The notes beneath the pieces are model-generated. The model made no database searches, was not told where the DNA came from, and was given only the letters and a program-made list of their open reading frames with translations. Positions 47,046 to 59,523 of a DNA stretch of 64,000 bases are shown one piece after another. The stretch is from Atherix ibis. Lineage: Eukaryota > Arthropoda > Insecta > Diptera > Athericidae. Within the stretch, counting starts at the first letter, position 1; every line of letters begins with the position of its first letter. Location: positions 63,485,088-63,549,087 of the forward strand of contig OY282610.1 in assembly GCA_958298945.1 (NCBI GenBank). Direction: 5' to 3'. The position numbers and the translations under genes were made by a program.

Positions 47046-49090
47046 GAACCGCTTTCAGCTCCTAGGTTGGATGTTATCGATAGTACCAAGCTGACGTCCT
47101 TCCAAGTAATTTTTGATCTCGAACAACAACAAAAAATGATCGTAAGAACTAAGATAAGACGAATAGAGGCAAAGGGACTGGACTGCGACATCACAGAACT
47201 TCCTTTTTCAAACAAAAACACATCGATAGAGATGGCCATGTAACAGGGGGTATCTGTAAAGTCCGACCTGATGCTAGGAGCTTTTTTTGGAAGCCTTTCC
47301 AGAGCTCACTCATCAATTTTAATGTTAATTGATAGTCTAGTCTCCATAATAATCATTACTTTTCTTTCACACCTCGACTTAATAGAATAAATTAATTTTT
47401 CAAGATTATTATCGAATTCTACATTTGACTTCAGAAATGCATCAAATCTAATTGTTGTATTCTGTTGAATAAATTTCATTACTATTATTACTTTTAAATT
47501 ATAATGTCAGTTTTTTTATAAAATAATTCAATTAATAGTTTTTTTTTTTCAAAAATTACTTCATTTAGCGTGGCATTAAATTTTCAATTATTTTCATTTA
47601 AGAAAAAAATACCATTTCAAGTTAACTTAATATGCTATTTTGTGAAACACTTTCATTTGCCTCATCAGCGCTGCTATTGATGTAAAGAGTAAATAAAAAT
47701 TGAGTAGGCAATCAATCGTTGGCCAAATAAACGACAAGTAAAAAGGGAAGAAGGTGAAACAATGCCATAATTTAAATAAAATTGAAATTTTTGTTGTATA
47801 GAAATTAGGGAAAAGAAGGAACAATAATACAAAAAGTCAATGAACTCTTGAACAAGGTACAAGAAATTACAAACTTACATACATAGATTGCGGTAGACAG
47901 AGAAAATCGAACAACTATTCAAATGGGTACCTCCCCTCGTCGGTTGGTTATTAATTCACTTGTTAAACCACAGACCACATGCGCACACACAACATTTTCC
48001 GTAATCAGAAAAGACATGTTTTTACATAATCAACTGAAATAATGAATGAATGATGGACGAATGGATGGATGGACGGTACGATTGCGAAATAGATAAGAAA
48101 AAAAAATTTAAATCATAATAGAAAACAAAAACAATGTGAAACAGAAAAAAAATCGTACTGAATAATGGCAACAAATCAAAAATTTCTCTTATCTATGTTA
48201 GTATCGCTCACGTTTCCTTGTTTGTTTTAATTCTTTATGGTTGTTTTTTTCTATCATTATTTTCAACTATATTTTTATCCCCTCTTCGCCGCCTCACCAT
48301 TCTATTCGGATACCATTTCTCCCCTCCTTTACTGTGTGCGCTCTTACTATTATTTTCGAGCACACGTATGCTTTTGGAATAGTTTTTATTATTTTAAATA
48401 TTTCTCGCACTGGTTATTTGATTGTGTTTGTTTTATAAAATAGATAAATTTCAATACCATTGAAAATAAATTAGTCATAGATATTAAAGGAAAAAAAAAC
48501 AAAAACAATACAGGCCCGCCTTATACTTTAACGATCGCGTTACAAAACAAATAAGCTTGCGATATGGACATACACATATGCATACGCCATCGTAACACAA
48601 AAGAAGATATTTTTTCCTAGCATTTTTTGGTAAGTTTTTCTCTCTTTTGTTCTTTTTTTCTTTTCGCATCGGTAATTTTTTTACTTCTATTTGATTTGTT
48701 GCAGTCAACGTATTAATCGATTGACTACCTCATTTTCTCCTCTGCATTTCAATTTGCTGTCTCTTTTTATTTTCCTATCTGTATTATTATACAATTTTGT
48801 TCTTCTTTTCCTTCAATCATAAACAATTTTCCTTTTTCAAATATCAAAATTATTCAATCGAACAACGAAAAAAAGAATAAATTTAAATGAAAAAAGAGAC
48901 AACAAACTCCAGAAAATTTTAGGAAAAGATGAAAAGAAGAGAAAAATAGAATTTACAACAATAACGAAAAGTGCAAGGGGGGGAGATTATTTAGGAGATA
49001 AGGCGTTAGACGAAATATGGTAGCCTAAAGTTGATTTCTTTAAAATTAGGGGTTTAATTTTTTTATTTTTTATTAATTTATTTTAATTTT
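47046..49090. other. AT-rich non-coding DNA, no gene recognised
   Basis: Low-complexity T- and A-rich sequence with an ATGGATGG-type short repeat at about 48040-48076. Confidence 0.45.
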
Positions 49091-49345
49091 GTGCATTTTT
49101 CCTTTATCCTGTCCCTATAATTCAATCGTAAGAGAACTTTCTCCTCAGAAACACTCATTTGAGATTAAAGCGGCAGTGGCTCCGATATTTTATTAGAAAT
49201 AATCTCGTTAGTTGCAGAAACGCTGTGATGGGTGTTTACTATCATTTCATGCCTGTACAATATTATTAATTAATTAGTTATAGTTAATCTTGCTTTTAAA
49301 ATATAATTTTTAATTACAAATAAAAATAAAATTTGGAAAAAAAAC
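49091..49345 (+). mobile_element. 3' end of a second Jockey-clade copy
   Basis: Aligns with 34577-34861: tgtgcatttt, cctttatcctgtc, gagaact-tct-ctc, gaaacactcat, gagattaa, atgggtgttta and ttcatg-tgcaca-type blocks recur in order, ending in an AATAAAATAAAA-like tail. Only the last ~60 codons of ORF2 and the 3' UTR are present and no frame remains. Extreme 5' truncation is typical of target-primed insertion. No target duplication was identified. Confidence 0.72.
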
Positions 49346-52300
49346 GATTTCGAAATTTATATTTAATGTTTTGTTTGACTTATGGTTTTTTTTAAATAAT
49401 TTTATTAATTTAATTTGTTTTTATTTAAAATTTCTTCATTTTTTTAAAAGTTGTTGGTTTTTTTCTTTTCCAAATTATGCAGTTTTTAAAAAAAAATTTA
49501 ATTTCTTGTTAATTTTTTTGGATTTTATTTTTAAACAAATCCATTTTTATCATATTTTATATCTAAGAATATAATAAAATAAAAAAGGAATTCAAAAGAA
49601 AAGAAGAAAAATTAAACAGAAAAACTACAACCTAATTTGAAAATTGTTAAATAGAAATAAAAGAATTCATTTGAGAATAGAACAGTTTTTGATTAGTTGA
49701 AATAGATGAGAGTATAGGTTGACAGTGAATGTACTCAAGCAACGGACACCCCATTTGTTTTTTTTATGCAAAATGAAAATAGAAAACTATCATTGACAGA
49801 ATTGTCCCACTGACTGATTGAGTAACTACTAATGGTCTGTTGGGTGTATGGTAGACGAGAGCAAAAATCAAATAACAACTACCAACACAGCGAATCCTAT
49901 ATATTCCAACAATTAGAGTTGAATTATGCCATTTTTTCCTATTTAACAATAACGGCTATTCGATTATCTGCCATGTTTTTATCACAAAACCGCATCTGTG
50001 AGCTATTATTCAAAATAATGTATTACCGATGCAAATTTTGAGCTATTATTGCGATTAACTAATTTTTATTGTAAATTTTTATTTTTGTTTTTTATTATGC
50101 TTTCTTTCTTTGTTTTTTCTTTTTGTGTGGAGTTATTTTTTTGTTTGGGAATTTTATATCTTTTCCTCTTTCTTATTTTGTGGTTGTTGCGGAAATACTT
50201 TCACTTAAATTAAATGTACACACAAAGAGGAAAATTTTTGCACATACAAATCCATGATTTTATTTATAATAAATAGACTGTTTTAACATGAAGAAAATGT
50301 GAACTTATGGCATGCCGCCGCCATATTTCTTCCATCGAAGTTTTCTTTTCATTTGGCGTAATTGAATATGATAATTTTATTCTTTAATTTGGTTAAAAAA
50401 ATGAATAGCAAGTTTGAAAAATAACGGGAAAGAACCTACAAAAAGCACGACATTCAAAAGCGGACATTAAATTAAAACGATTAAAGAAGTGATAAAATTC
50501 AGATAAATAAATACAATAACAACAAAAATCCAAGAGAAGCGAAAAAGAACGTCGAAGAAAAGCTCGACGAAGAAAAACGGATGAAATATGAAAAAACTCT
50601 CGAAACAATTCTTCACTTTTTCTTTGACAATGAGTCTGTCTTCTTTCCTCTTCCACATTCTTTTTCATATTCATTTTCCTTCTATTGCTAACCCTTTTAC
50701 AGTTTTTGTTTTGTTCGTTTCCCAACTAAACCGTTACTCTCCATGATTGATCGACAATTTTTGAAATTTTTTTTCCTTTTCAATGGTTTTTTCTTAATTG
50801 ATTTTTGCAGAAGCTTTTGTAATTTTTTATTTTGCTTAGTTTTTTGCATATTTTACCAATTTGTTTTTATTGTCATATTTTTGAAAGATTTTAAGATTTT
50901 CTCATTTTTATTGTATATTAAATAAACGAAATTTTTGAAGATAATTTTAATTACATTCCGTTCTGTATTTTTTGTCAACATTTTCATGTAAGATTTTTTA
51001 AATCAATTGTAGAGATTTTTTCGCACGTTTTTCTCCCATTAGGCCATTTTGGCAACCATTTTTTAATTTTTTCAATAGTTTCTTTTTCATTTTCAAATTG
51101 GTTCTTATTGTTAATCAATTCATTTTTTCCGAATTAATATCATAGTTTATGTTTAAGACTTAATAATTAATAGAAAAAAAATGAAAGAAAAAATAATTGA
51201 TCGGCATCAAGCAAAAAATGAAAGAAAAAAGTAAATAAATAGCAATAATTCTCTTGATCTAGAGTATTCAATATACCACATATAAAATGAAATATAAATA
51301 CTAAAAATAGAAAACGGTAAGAAGAACAATATTCAAATTTTAAATGAACCTATTGGGAAAATCGTATCAACAAAACAAAACTAAAATCAAAAACAATAAT
51401 TTTTTTTCCTTATTTTTCAATTGCTATAAAGCAAAAAAACTAATTGCATACCGAAAAAAAAAAATAATTATACTGTGGAGTTTATTTTTTGCATGTAAAC
51501 TTCGTATTCTTGCAGTTTTTGCAATTTTTGCAATTTTTGCAAATTTATTAATAATTTTATTTTGATTTTTTTGAACATTATTATTTTTATCATATATTGT
51601 TTTATTATTGACACTAATTAGTACTGTTATAATGAATAATTTACGAAATATACAAACGCTAATTGCGAACAGAGGGGCTTAATTATAAAAGTTCATATTA
51701 ATTCCATTGCAAATTATCGTGAACTGTTTCTGTTTTCATTCATGTTTATACGAATGTTGTCCTCTGATTCTTCTATTTTCTGCTTCTTATATTTATTTTC
51801 TTCTTTTCCTTCTTGAACAAATTTATCAAAAGAATTGATTCAATTGCAAAAAAAATACAAAACCAATAAGTAGAAGTACAGGGGAATAGCAGTGAGAAGA
51901 TTTTTTTTCGTTTAACGAGGTAGGGCCAAAGGGGGGGGGGGGGGGTAATATATTTAATTAAAATCGAAAATGAAAAAAATTAAAACAGAGAAAATAGTTT
52001 TTACATTGAAGTACAACAAATCGAAAATGGGTATTTTTTTAATGTTAAATTTCTACCTTTTTTTATTGTTGCCGCACGTGTTTATTAACAATAATATTAG
52101 CAGTACTAATAAAAAATGCAACAGAACAAAATCAAAACTAACAAATAATTAAGAATAATTATTAACAACGAACATTTTTTATCAAAACTAAAGAGAAACA
52201 CATAAAATTTAGAAATAATAACGTTGAGAAGAAAAAACCTAACTTCTCATAAAATTAGATAGATGGTGTTGGGGTAGCATGAGCTCATGATTAACGCAGA

Positions 52301-52802
52301 AAAATTCGTAGTTGTGCATTTTAGTTTTTTGATAAAAATAAAAGCTACAATTCATTGGAAACAATCAAGAAGTTCTAAAATTAGTCGTACTAATAAAACC
52401 AAAAAAAAGTTTGCTCATACTTGAGCAAATATTAAAAATGTTTGGTCAACGTTCAATATTTCTTGATGAAAAGCAGAATTTCTGAATATAAAAAAAACAC
52501 TTTCTTTACACTTGCAGCTCTTAACAAAATAATTCTGAATAAAAAAAAGACTTTGTTGGGCCCTTAAGCGCTTATTTAAGATTAGCAGACTTTCTTATTT
52601 TAAAATTCTTGCTCAAACTCTTTAGCAAATTTTCGATACAAAACCATTACTTAATTAGTAAAAAATAAATGTCTGCCTTTTATGGAGTAGATGTTTTCTG
52701 AAAAATAATTTTCCTAATAGTACTTTTACTATTTTATAATCACAATCGAACATGTTTGCTTACTTTCGAGCAAATTGTTCAACTTCGTTAGGAGTTAGTA
52801 AA
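49346..52802. other. AT-rich non-coding DNA, no gene recognised
   Basis: Very AT-rich throughout, including T-runs at 50.7-51.1 kb. Contains the 15-G tract at 51931-51945. Frames such as 50393-50725 and 50743-50925 show no domain. Confidence 0.45.
51931..51945. repeat. Poly-G tract (15 G)
   Basis: Fifteen consecutive G in strongly AT-rich surroundings. The length may be a sequencing estimate. Confidence 0.9.
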
Positions 52803-52804
52803 TA

Positions 52805-53710
52805 TCGGGTTTTTCAATAGCAACTTGACACTTTGAATTTCTTACTGTGAACGCACCCTTAAACCAATCAGTGCGCTGTCACTGTCAAAACACCCTTACA
52901 AGATCATGTTAACTCAAGAACTAAAGCCACTTGACCATATGAAGCGACGCACGTTCTCAGATTGGGCTCTAGAGAAGTTTGCAGAAAATGACGATTTTCA
53001 TCGCAAAATCATCTTCAGTGATGAAGCGCATTTTTGATTGAATGGCTTCGTCAACAAACAAAACATGCATTATTGGAGTACATACTGCAAACCCTCATAT
53101 GCTTCATGAAACACCACTTCATCCATAAAAAGTGTCTGTATGGTGCGGTTTTCATGCCGGTGGCGTCATTGAGCCATTTTTCTTTGTTGATGAAAATGAC
53201 CGTCACGTTACAGAGACATTGCAGCGTTATTTCTTCGATCAATTGCATGGGATGGATATCAGTGATATGTGGTTTCAACAAGACGGTGCTACATCCCACA
53301 CAGCGGGAGAAACAATCGACTTATTGAAGTCCAAATTCGGTGAACGTGTTATATCGAGAAAAGGTCCTGTCGATTGGCCGCCGAGATATTGTGATTTAAC
53401 ACCTCTACACTTTTTCCTGTGAGACTACGTTAAATCGATGGTCTATGCCAACAAGCCGGCGACATTAGAGGACCTAAGAGCGAACATCGAACGAGAAATT
53501 CCCGTCGAATTGTGTGGCCGCCTCAACGAAAATTGGCCTCAACGAATCGGTCGCTGCAAGCGTGCCCATGGTAGACAAATGACCGAAGTCGAGTTCCATT
53601 CATAATTGCATTGATTGTACTTTAAGGCAATAATTAAAGCTTTAATATATATTAAATGGCTTGCGAGATATTTAAAAAAAAAGTTGTCAAGCTCTTATTA
53701 AAAAACCCTC
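52805..53710 (+). mobile_element. Rosa-like Tc1/mariner element with intact ends
   Basis: Terminal inverted repeats (left tcgggtttttcaatagcaac, right end ttgtcaagctcttattaaaa followed by aaccctc) are flanked by TA at 52803-52804 and 53711-53712. At 906 bp it lacks the part that encodes the N-terminal helix-turn-helix. It establishes the ends of the family also seen at 19.3 kb. Confidence 0.85.
52905..53605 (+). pseudogene. Rosa-like (DD41D-type) transposase, N-terminally deleted
   Basis: From about 52910: LTQELKPLDHMKRRTFSDWALEKF, then KIIFSDEAHF*LNGFVNKQN (first catalytic Asp, followed by TGA), a frameshifted stretch, then an open run at 53132-53422: VWCGFHAGGVIEPFFF, MWFQQDGATSHTA (second catalytic Asp), WPPRYCDLTPLHFFL. 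The third acidic residue is His, 41 residues after the second Asp; with Asp restored this would be the DD41D spacing that defines the rosa group. A stop follows, then DYVKSMVYANKPATLEDL to the end ...TEVEFHS. It cannot be active. Confidence 0.82.
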
Positions 53711-53824
53711 TATTAAAAAAAGATCAACAAGATGTTAAGCAAAACTTTTGACAATGTCACAATTTCGGGACTGTTCTTTCGTATGTTTTTTAAAAATATT
53801 TCTAATTGCTTACAAGAAGGATAC

Positions 53825-54221
53825 TGTTACGACGTAATATAGCTCTGGCGTGTTCTATAACATTCTAGAAGAACGGTTCCAGAAAGTTCTATTCCGGAAT
53901 ATTCTAGAAGCACGCCAGAGCAATATGAATACGAGTACTACTCATCAGCGAGTGATTTTAGTCTGAAAGCGATTTGGGAACGACTGGTTGAATTCGGCTA
54001 TTGGTAGAGCGAACGACGATTAAATTCGGGAAGTGTAAAAGAGAAACGCTCTTTAAGTTATTGATAAATTAATTAAATTAGATTCCAGTGTGAACTGGAA
54101 ATACAGCGGAAAGATTTAATCACGATTCGAGGATCCTAAACAAACATATATAACATAGTTAAATAAAGAAAATCCTAAATAAACTAAAACATTCTTTTAC
54201 TTTATTATTATTAAAGTAACT
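53825..54221 (+). repeat. Solo LTR of the 16.4-kb Gypsy-type family
   Basis: Begins TGTTACGACGTAA and ends near GTAAC at 54220, colinear with the 5' LTR at 16415-16845, with no internal sequence on either side. Solo LTRs arise by recombination between the two LTRs of a full element. No target duplication is evident. Confidence 0.82.
53853..53909 (+). promoter_or_regulatory. Heat-shock-element array in solo LTR
   Basis: Seven pentamers in strict 5-bp phase at 53877, 53882, 53887, 53892, 53897, 53902 and 53907 (TTC GAA TTC TTC GAA TTC GAA), including the perfect four-unit TTCCGGAATATTCTAGAA at 53892-53909, plus TTCTAGAA at 53863. Compared with the 5' LTR, one 5-bp unit has been added without breaking phase. 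Confidence 0.7.
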
Positions 54222-55151
54222 GTTTTTATTATTTAAAAAAAAAAGAAAATTATTATTTTAAAAAAACCAGAAGTCCTAATTTTTGTTGAAAAATCTTTTA
54301 CCTTCTGGTAAGTTTTACGAGGTAAATCCCTAAAAATTGCAAATGAAAATATGCTGACTTGACAAACCGTTATTGTAAAAAAATTTCTTAAATTAAAAAT
54401 AAAAATTCCTGCTTGGTTTCGAGCAAACATTTGGAATTGGTTTTGAGCGTCAGCAAAAAATTATTTCCACTAATTTTACTTTATTAACCAAGGGAATGAA
54501 TGCACTTTTCTTATAACTTTTAGCATTCGTTTTGATAGTACAAACCGGAATACGCTAAAACACGCATAACGAAGGCACCTTAAAAATATTGAAGCAAAAA
54601 AAAGACATGTCACTTTCTTATATTATCAGGCGGATATCGAAAATATTGGATAACATTTTCTAGAGTTATGACTAGATCTTAACTTCCCCTAGCGTTCACA
54701 GATTTTAGGAATTTCCTATAGTTGCTTGTAAAAAAAAAATCGGAACTTAAAACTCAAATTCAGAAAGGCAATCGGCTGTCCTTGTTCCATTCAATTATTT
54801 ATAAATGAAAAATAAAAGCGTTAACATTTCCACGAAAAGAAAAATTATTCAACAATTTTCTTTTAAAAAAAAGGCAAATAAAAATTCTAAGAAAAAAACG
54901 ACAAAGTCGCATATAAAATCGGGATTACGAAATATCAAGTCATCAAGTCAATGTCGGCTGCTAAGAAAACGAAACGGTCGACAAATTATTTATGGCTGCA
55001 CTCAAATTTAATGTGATCATGCTGTCGTTGCGGTTGTAACGGTTGCAGTTCTTACCTGCTATTCGCCATTGGGCTTGTTTAGACGAGTAATGTGAGATAT
55101 CACATCACTTACCCTCTACACACTTTTATAACGATGCCGCACGCAAATGTA

Positions 55152-55165
55152 CCCCCCCCCCCCCC
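55152..55165. repeat. Poly-C tract (14 C)
   Basis: Fourteen consecutive C followed by ttt. This is the third long G/C homopolymer in the window. Confidence 0.9.
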
Positions 55166-58100
55166 TTTCTTCAAACAATTAACAAATTAATGGCGTGTGT
55201 GCCTAACTCACACTTTCTCGCGCGCTACAGCACGACCCCATATACAAATTTTCGCTTTCACTCTTGCCTGCTCGTTTACGTTCCTACGCTTAACATTACT
55301 TCATTGTCACAGCCAGCGCCATCTTCACAATTCCACTCCCACCGGGCATTAACGTTCACCAGTGCACGGTCTACGCATGCTAGTGGATTTTTTAAAGCAA
55401 AGCCGTCTAGCGGCACTGGCCGGACTTGATATCTGCACACGAGAGTTTATGTTTGTGTGTGCGTTTGCTATAAAAAATGTTGACGATCATGCAATCGTAC
55501 ATGACCGAGCTATGCGTGCATTCGTGTGTCTTTACGTTACTAATCATGACAAAGTGAAAGTTGTGCAAAGTAAATGTTAAGTTCATTAGATCAATTCCAC
55601 CATCAAATGGGCAACGGTAATACTCGTACTATCCGATTGGCTGTGAAAACTGAAAATGTTCACCAGATAGAATGAGAAAGAAAGATTGAAACGATGCCGA
55701 ATGAAAATGAAAAGCCAACGTTGACACGTTCTCACCGATCGCGCGCATGCGATGAAAGAAAGTGAGTAAAAAGCGAATGTTGTAAGTAAACTTTCAATGT
55801 TGAATGACTGGTTGTTACGGTTAAAGGATAACCGTTATACAAATACAATTAAAAAGAAACAAAAAATATATATGGAGAGAAAAACAAAGAAGGATAGCCA
55901 CGAATTGAAAAAAAACAAGGCAAAAATGAAAAAAAAATTATATCATTTAGGTAGAGATATGCGAAAAGCGTTGATTATTATTGAGAGAGGATCACCACTA
56001 GGAAAGAGTGAACAGAAACCTTATGTTTATGGGAAGAACTGAGACATCTTTAGTCCAGCAGTTTGAGTGTGTTCAGTAAAATTTTCGACCACTTTTCCAA
56101 GTTGTCCGACATTATTTTAAAGCCATACGGAATGTTACAAAATGCATAGCAAACAAACAGCTAAGATTCATTGATAGTTTCTAAAGCTATTTTAAAGACT
56201 TTTCATTTGTTTAACGAACTGGTGGTCATCAAAAAATTAAGCCATCATCCTGCTGGAGAACCCGTCATGTCTCCGCGAAATTCGCGTTTAACCCCCTCCC
56301 CTCTCTTCACCCGACTTCTCGATCGGGCAGATCCTATAAGAATCATGGGAGATGGAACTTGTAGATTAATAAGACTTTCAACCACATCGACTCCATTTTT
56401 AATATGATGAAGATTCTGATTCTCAGAAAATGTAAGATTAGACAAAATGAGGCCCAACTGAAAGGAACGTTGCTCTATTGTCTCACTTTATGTGTCAGAA
56501 TGCCAGTAGCAGGTCAACGGCGATGCGAAGCAGCGATAAATCGTTGTATTCGACTTCTCCTGTGATCTTACTCTAGAGATTCAGAGCAAAATTATGTTAG
56601 AAGCGTGGTTGAGAATGTCTACGTCAGTTAGTAGATATAAAAAGGTAAGCACTAGTCCATTCATCTGTAGAAACTTTTCCGAGAATTGGTTGATGGCTTG
56701 GGGATTCTACACTTATGTTCACAGATGCAGCTGTCGATAGCTCCACATAACATCCTTCACCTTATTGGCGGTAAAAATCGCGAAATCAAAAATGAAATCT
56801 TAAAAAAATGGAAGTTTCCTCTTTCCATAGAATTTAGGATGTTAGTTCACACAGACCCGGTTGTCAACTGGATTCGGTATTGGTTGCTAAATGAAGGAAC
56901 TTTTCAAGTAGCGGGGGAAGCTCTATTGTGGGTATACCCACAGTTATTCCGTACATGGCACATCTACTGACCAAATTGCATAAAAAACTTTTGGTCATGT
57001 GTAACCAAATAGACTAGACCAACTATGGACGATTTCGTTCCACACATTGGCCAAACCTCTGCAAACCAGTCTACTCAACAACCATTCCGAAATTCTGTAG
57101 AATTTAACTCGCCATTCCCCACATTTCAAATATATTTCACTTAGGCCAGCATTTCTTTTTTAAACGGACTCCTTCCAGTGTAGAGCTTCCAGATTCAATA
57201 TTTCTACTTCCAAACCCTGTTGTTAACTTTCTTAAATATTTGAATTTTTGCCTCCAATTAACTATCGGCCAGTTTCTTTACGGAAGCTGCTCGCGACACA
57301 AACTAACATGAAACATTCTCAGAGACCCTTATTATTCATAAATTTTAGAGTCTTTCTAAGGATTTTTTTTTTATTTTAATTTTAGAAGATTTAAGAGCTT
57401 TGATGAAACGTTCTCAAGACAAAAATGCAAACGTTCAATTAAATCTCGTTCAGAATTGGCAGTTATGATCCGTCATAAAAAACAATCATTAGTGTTAGTG
57501 CGTGAGTACCAAGTTAGAAAAAGATTTTGATGAAGACGGTGTTGACTGTCAACTCGAAAATTCCCACTCCTAAATTCAGTTTTTTACGCGAACGGTTGTG
57601 ACAAAAGCTCTCATATCTTGTTAAAGAAAAAGTGTCTCAGATGAAGCATGTATCGGATATTAGAAGTCTAGAAAGAGACAAACACTTTGTCCGTTCTGCT
57701 TTTACGTTTCTCGTCATCACAACTTTATATTGGGAGTTTTTGTTTGAATTGTCAAAGCAACAAACTTGATTTTAGCCACACAATCTCAAAAACTGGCATA
57801 AAAATAATATATTATATTCATTGGCGGTCATTGAAAATTATTTTTGGTTTTCCGATTTTCTAGTTATTTCTTGTCTACGGTATTACACAATTAACACCTC
57901 CTTGACTTCGGCCATCTCCTTCACCTTTTGTACCTTTTCGATAGAGGATAAAACCTTCCCCTCCTATTTGTTTTTAAAATTCTGATCCGACAGACCCATA
58001 CACCCCTTAGAACGGTGACGAACATTCGTTAAACGACAAACAGGCGAGAATGAGTTGCCCTCAAATTGCATGATGAGAACAACACCACGTAAATGTAGCG

Positions 58101-58649
58101 AAAAAACGACAACAAAACAGGAGAACGTCATCTTCGACAGCTTTTCTGTCATCGCAGCGCATCGCATTGCATCGTTATTGGCTGTTATTGATGTTGCATT
58201 GCGGTCGTGTTGCTACGGTCGACTGCAAAAGAAATCGAAATAAAGTTGTGTCTCTGGGTGTGTATGTGCATGCATGCATGGCCGATTACGACACGGCTAT
58301 CCGATGACTGTGTGGCCCTGAGCATATAAAATTGTTCCATCCCACTTAAACACTATTGCCACTTGAAATTCCCAGATGAGCTGTATGCAAACAGAGGTTT
58401 GAATATTTTGTTTGGTTGCATCGAACTCTAATGTTGACGCATCCTGCATTTGGGGAATCCGTTTATGCAAAAAAAACTCGAATTGCAAAGTTTCGGAAGT
58501 GATTGCATCAATGCGACTGCAAAGGTACAATGTTTGGTGACGACTGCCGTGAAGTCGGTAAGTCGAAGATAATGCATGCGTATTTGTGCGCGTGAACGGA
58601 ATTTATGAAGGCATATTTATTCAAGCTAGAGTAGTGTGAGGTGTGTTTA

Positions 58650-58651
<2 letters not shown>

Positions 58652-58683
<32 letters not shown>
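58652..58683. repeat. (GT)16 microsatellite
   Basis: Sixteen uninterrupted GT units, preceded by an imperfect gtgaggtgtgttt stretch. Confidence 0.95.
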
Positions 58684-58685
<2 letters not shown>

Positions 58686-59167
58686 GCTCGTGGGTCAGGG
58701 GTGACAACTGGTGTCATGCAGCTGCATACAACGGAATCGGAATAAATATTGTGATTACGGGCACTGTGCCCAAATGTTAGAGGGGTTGGTTGGTAGGAGG
58801 GTGTTGTCGTATAAAAATGACGGCAACGCGGCGTATATTGCGAAAGGTCTTCGACCTTTCACCTACTTTCTCCTCGAGTACTCGACGTGTTGATTTTGCT
58901 ACTTGCGCTGCAATATTTTTTCCGTTTGTACTGTTTTCTTTCAGTTTTTTTTGCTGGTTCTTTTTGTGGCGTAATTTCTTTTATTTTTCATTTTGCTATT
59001 TCGGTTTTGCTCTCCTCTTTCCATTCCGTTCATGTCGAAAACTTTTCATTCAAATTGATTGCGATAAGCTCTCTCTCTTGTAGCCGATCGACTAGCAAAT
59101 GTGACTAGTCTACCTGTTACGAGAGAAGAGTGACTGTACATGTGCTATAAGAAGGTTGTTGAATTAC

Positions 59168-59523
59168 TAAAGCCTGGAACACATTTCCGATGACAACGAC
59201 AAACATACGAATGCGTAAAGTTCCGACGACACAACATAACTACAAACGATTTTATCTTCGAATTAGCCGTTCTTTCTAGTCGTCGTAGTACTGACACATA
59301 TTTCAGTGTTATGTAATATGACAGCATCGCTGAAATTGAAATCAAAGCCAAGATAAACGTAGATATGAGGTTAAGAGAAATTCAATATTATACTAAGCAT
59401 TAAATATAAATAATAAACTGATCTGATCACGTTTATTTACTCGTTCAAATTGTATTTGAATTGTTGACACGAGAGAAATTCATGAAAGATTGTCGTTGTC
59501 ATCACAATTGTGATCTGGGCTTA
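59168..59523. mobile_element. Candidate miniature inverted-repeat element, about 356 bp
   Basis: Left end taaagcctggaacacatttc followed by cgatgacaacgacaa; the right end, read inverted, is taagcccagatcacaattgt followed by gatgacaacgacaa. The ends share an exact 14-mer (gatgacaacgacaa) and looser outer similarity over about 37 bp. There is no coding capacity. The target duplication and superfamily are unclear. Confidence 0.6.

Larger units (their letters stand above)
54222..59167. other. Non-coding DNA, no gene recognised
   Basis: 54.9-55.8 kb and 58.0-59.2 kb are less AT-rich and carry purine-pyrimidine repeats, but no coherent frame. 56.0-57.4 kb has mixed composition; one short string (NYRPVSLRK near 57.26 kb) resembles a reverse-transcriptase motif but is too short to call. 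Poly-C and (GT)n tracts are listed separately. Confidence 0.4.

Noticed and set aside
53821..54225. Target-site duplication of the solo LTR
   Set aside because: Bases flanking the two ends (atac and gttt) do not match.
57150..57330. Short string NYRPVSLRK resembling a reverse-transcriptase motif
   Set aside because: Only about nine residues match, and neither upstream nor downstream blocks of a reverse transcriptase could be found in any frame.
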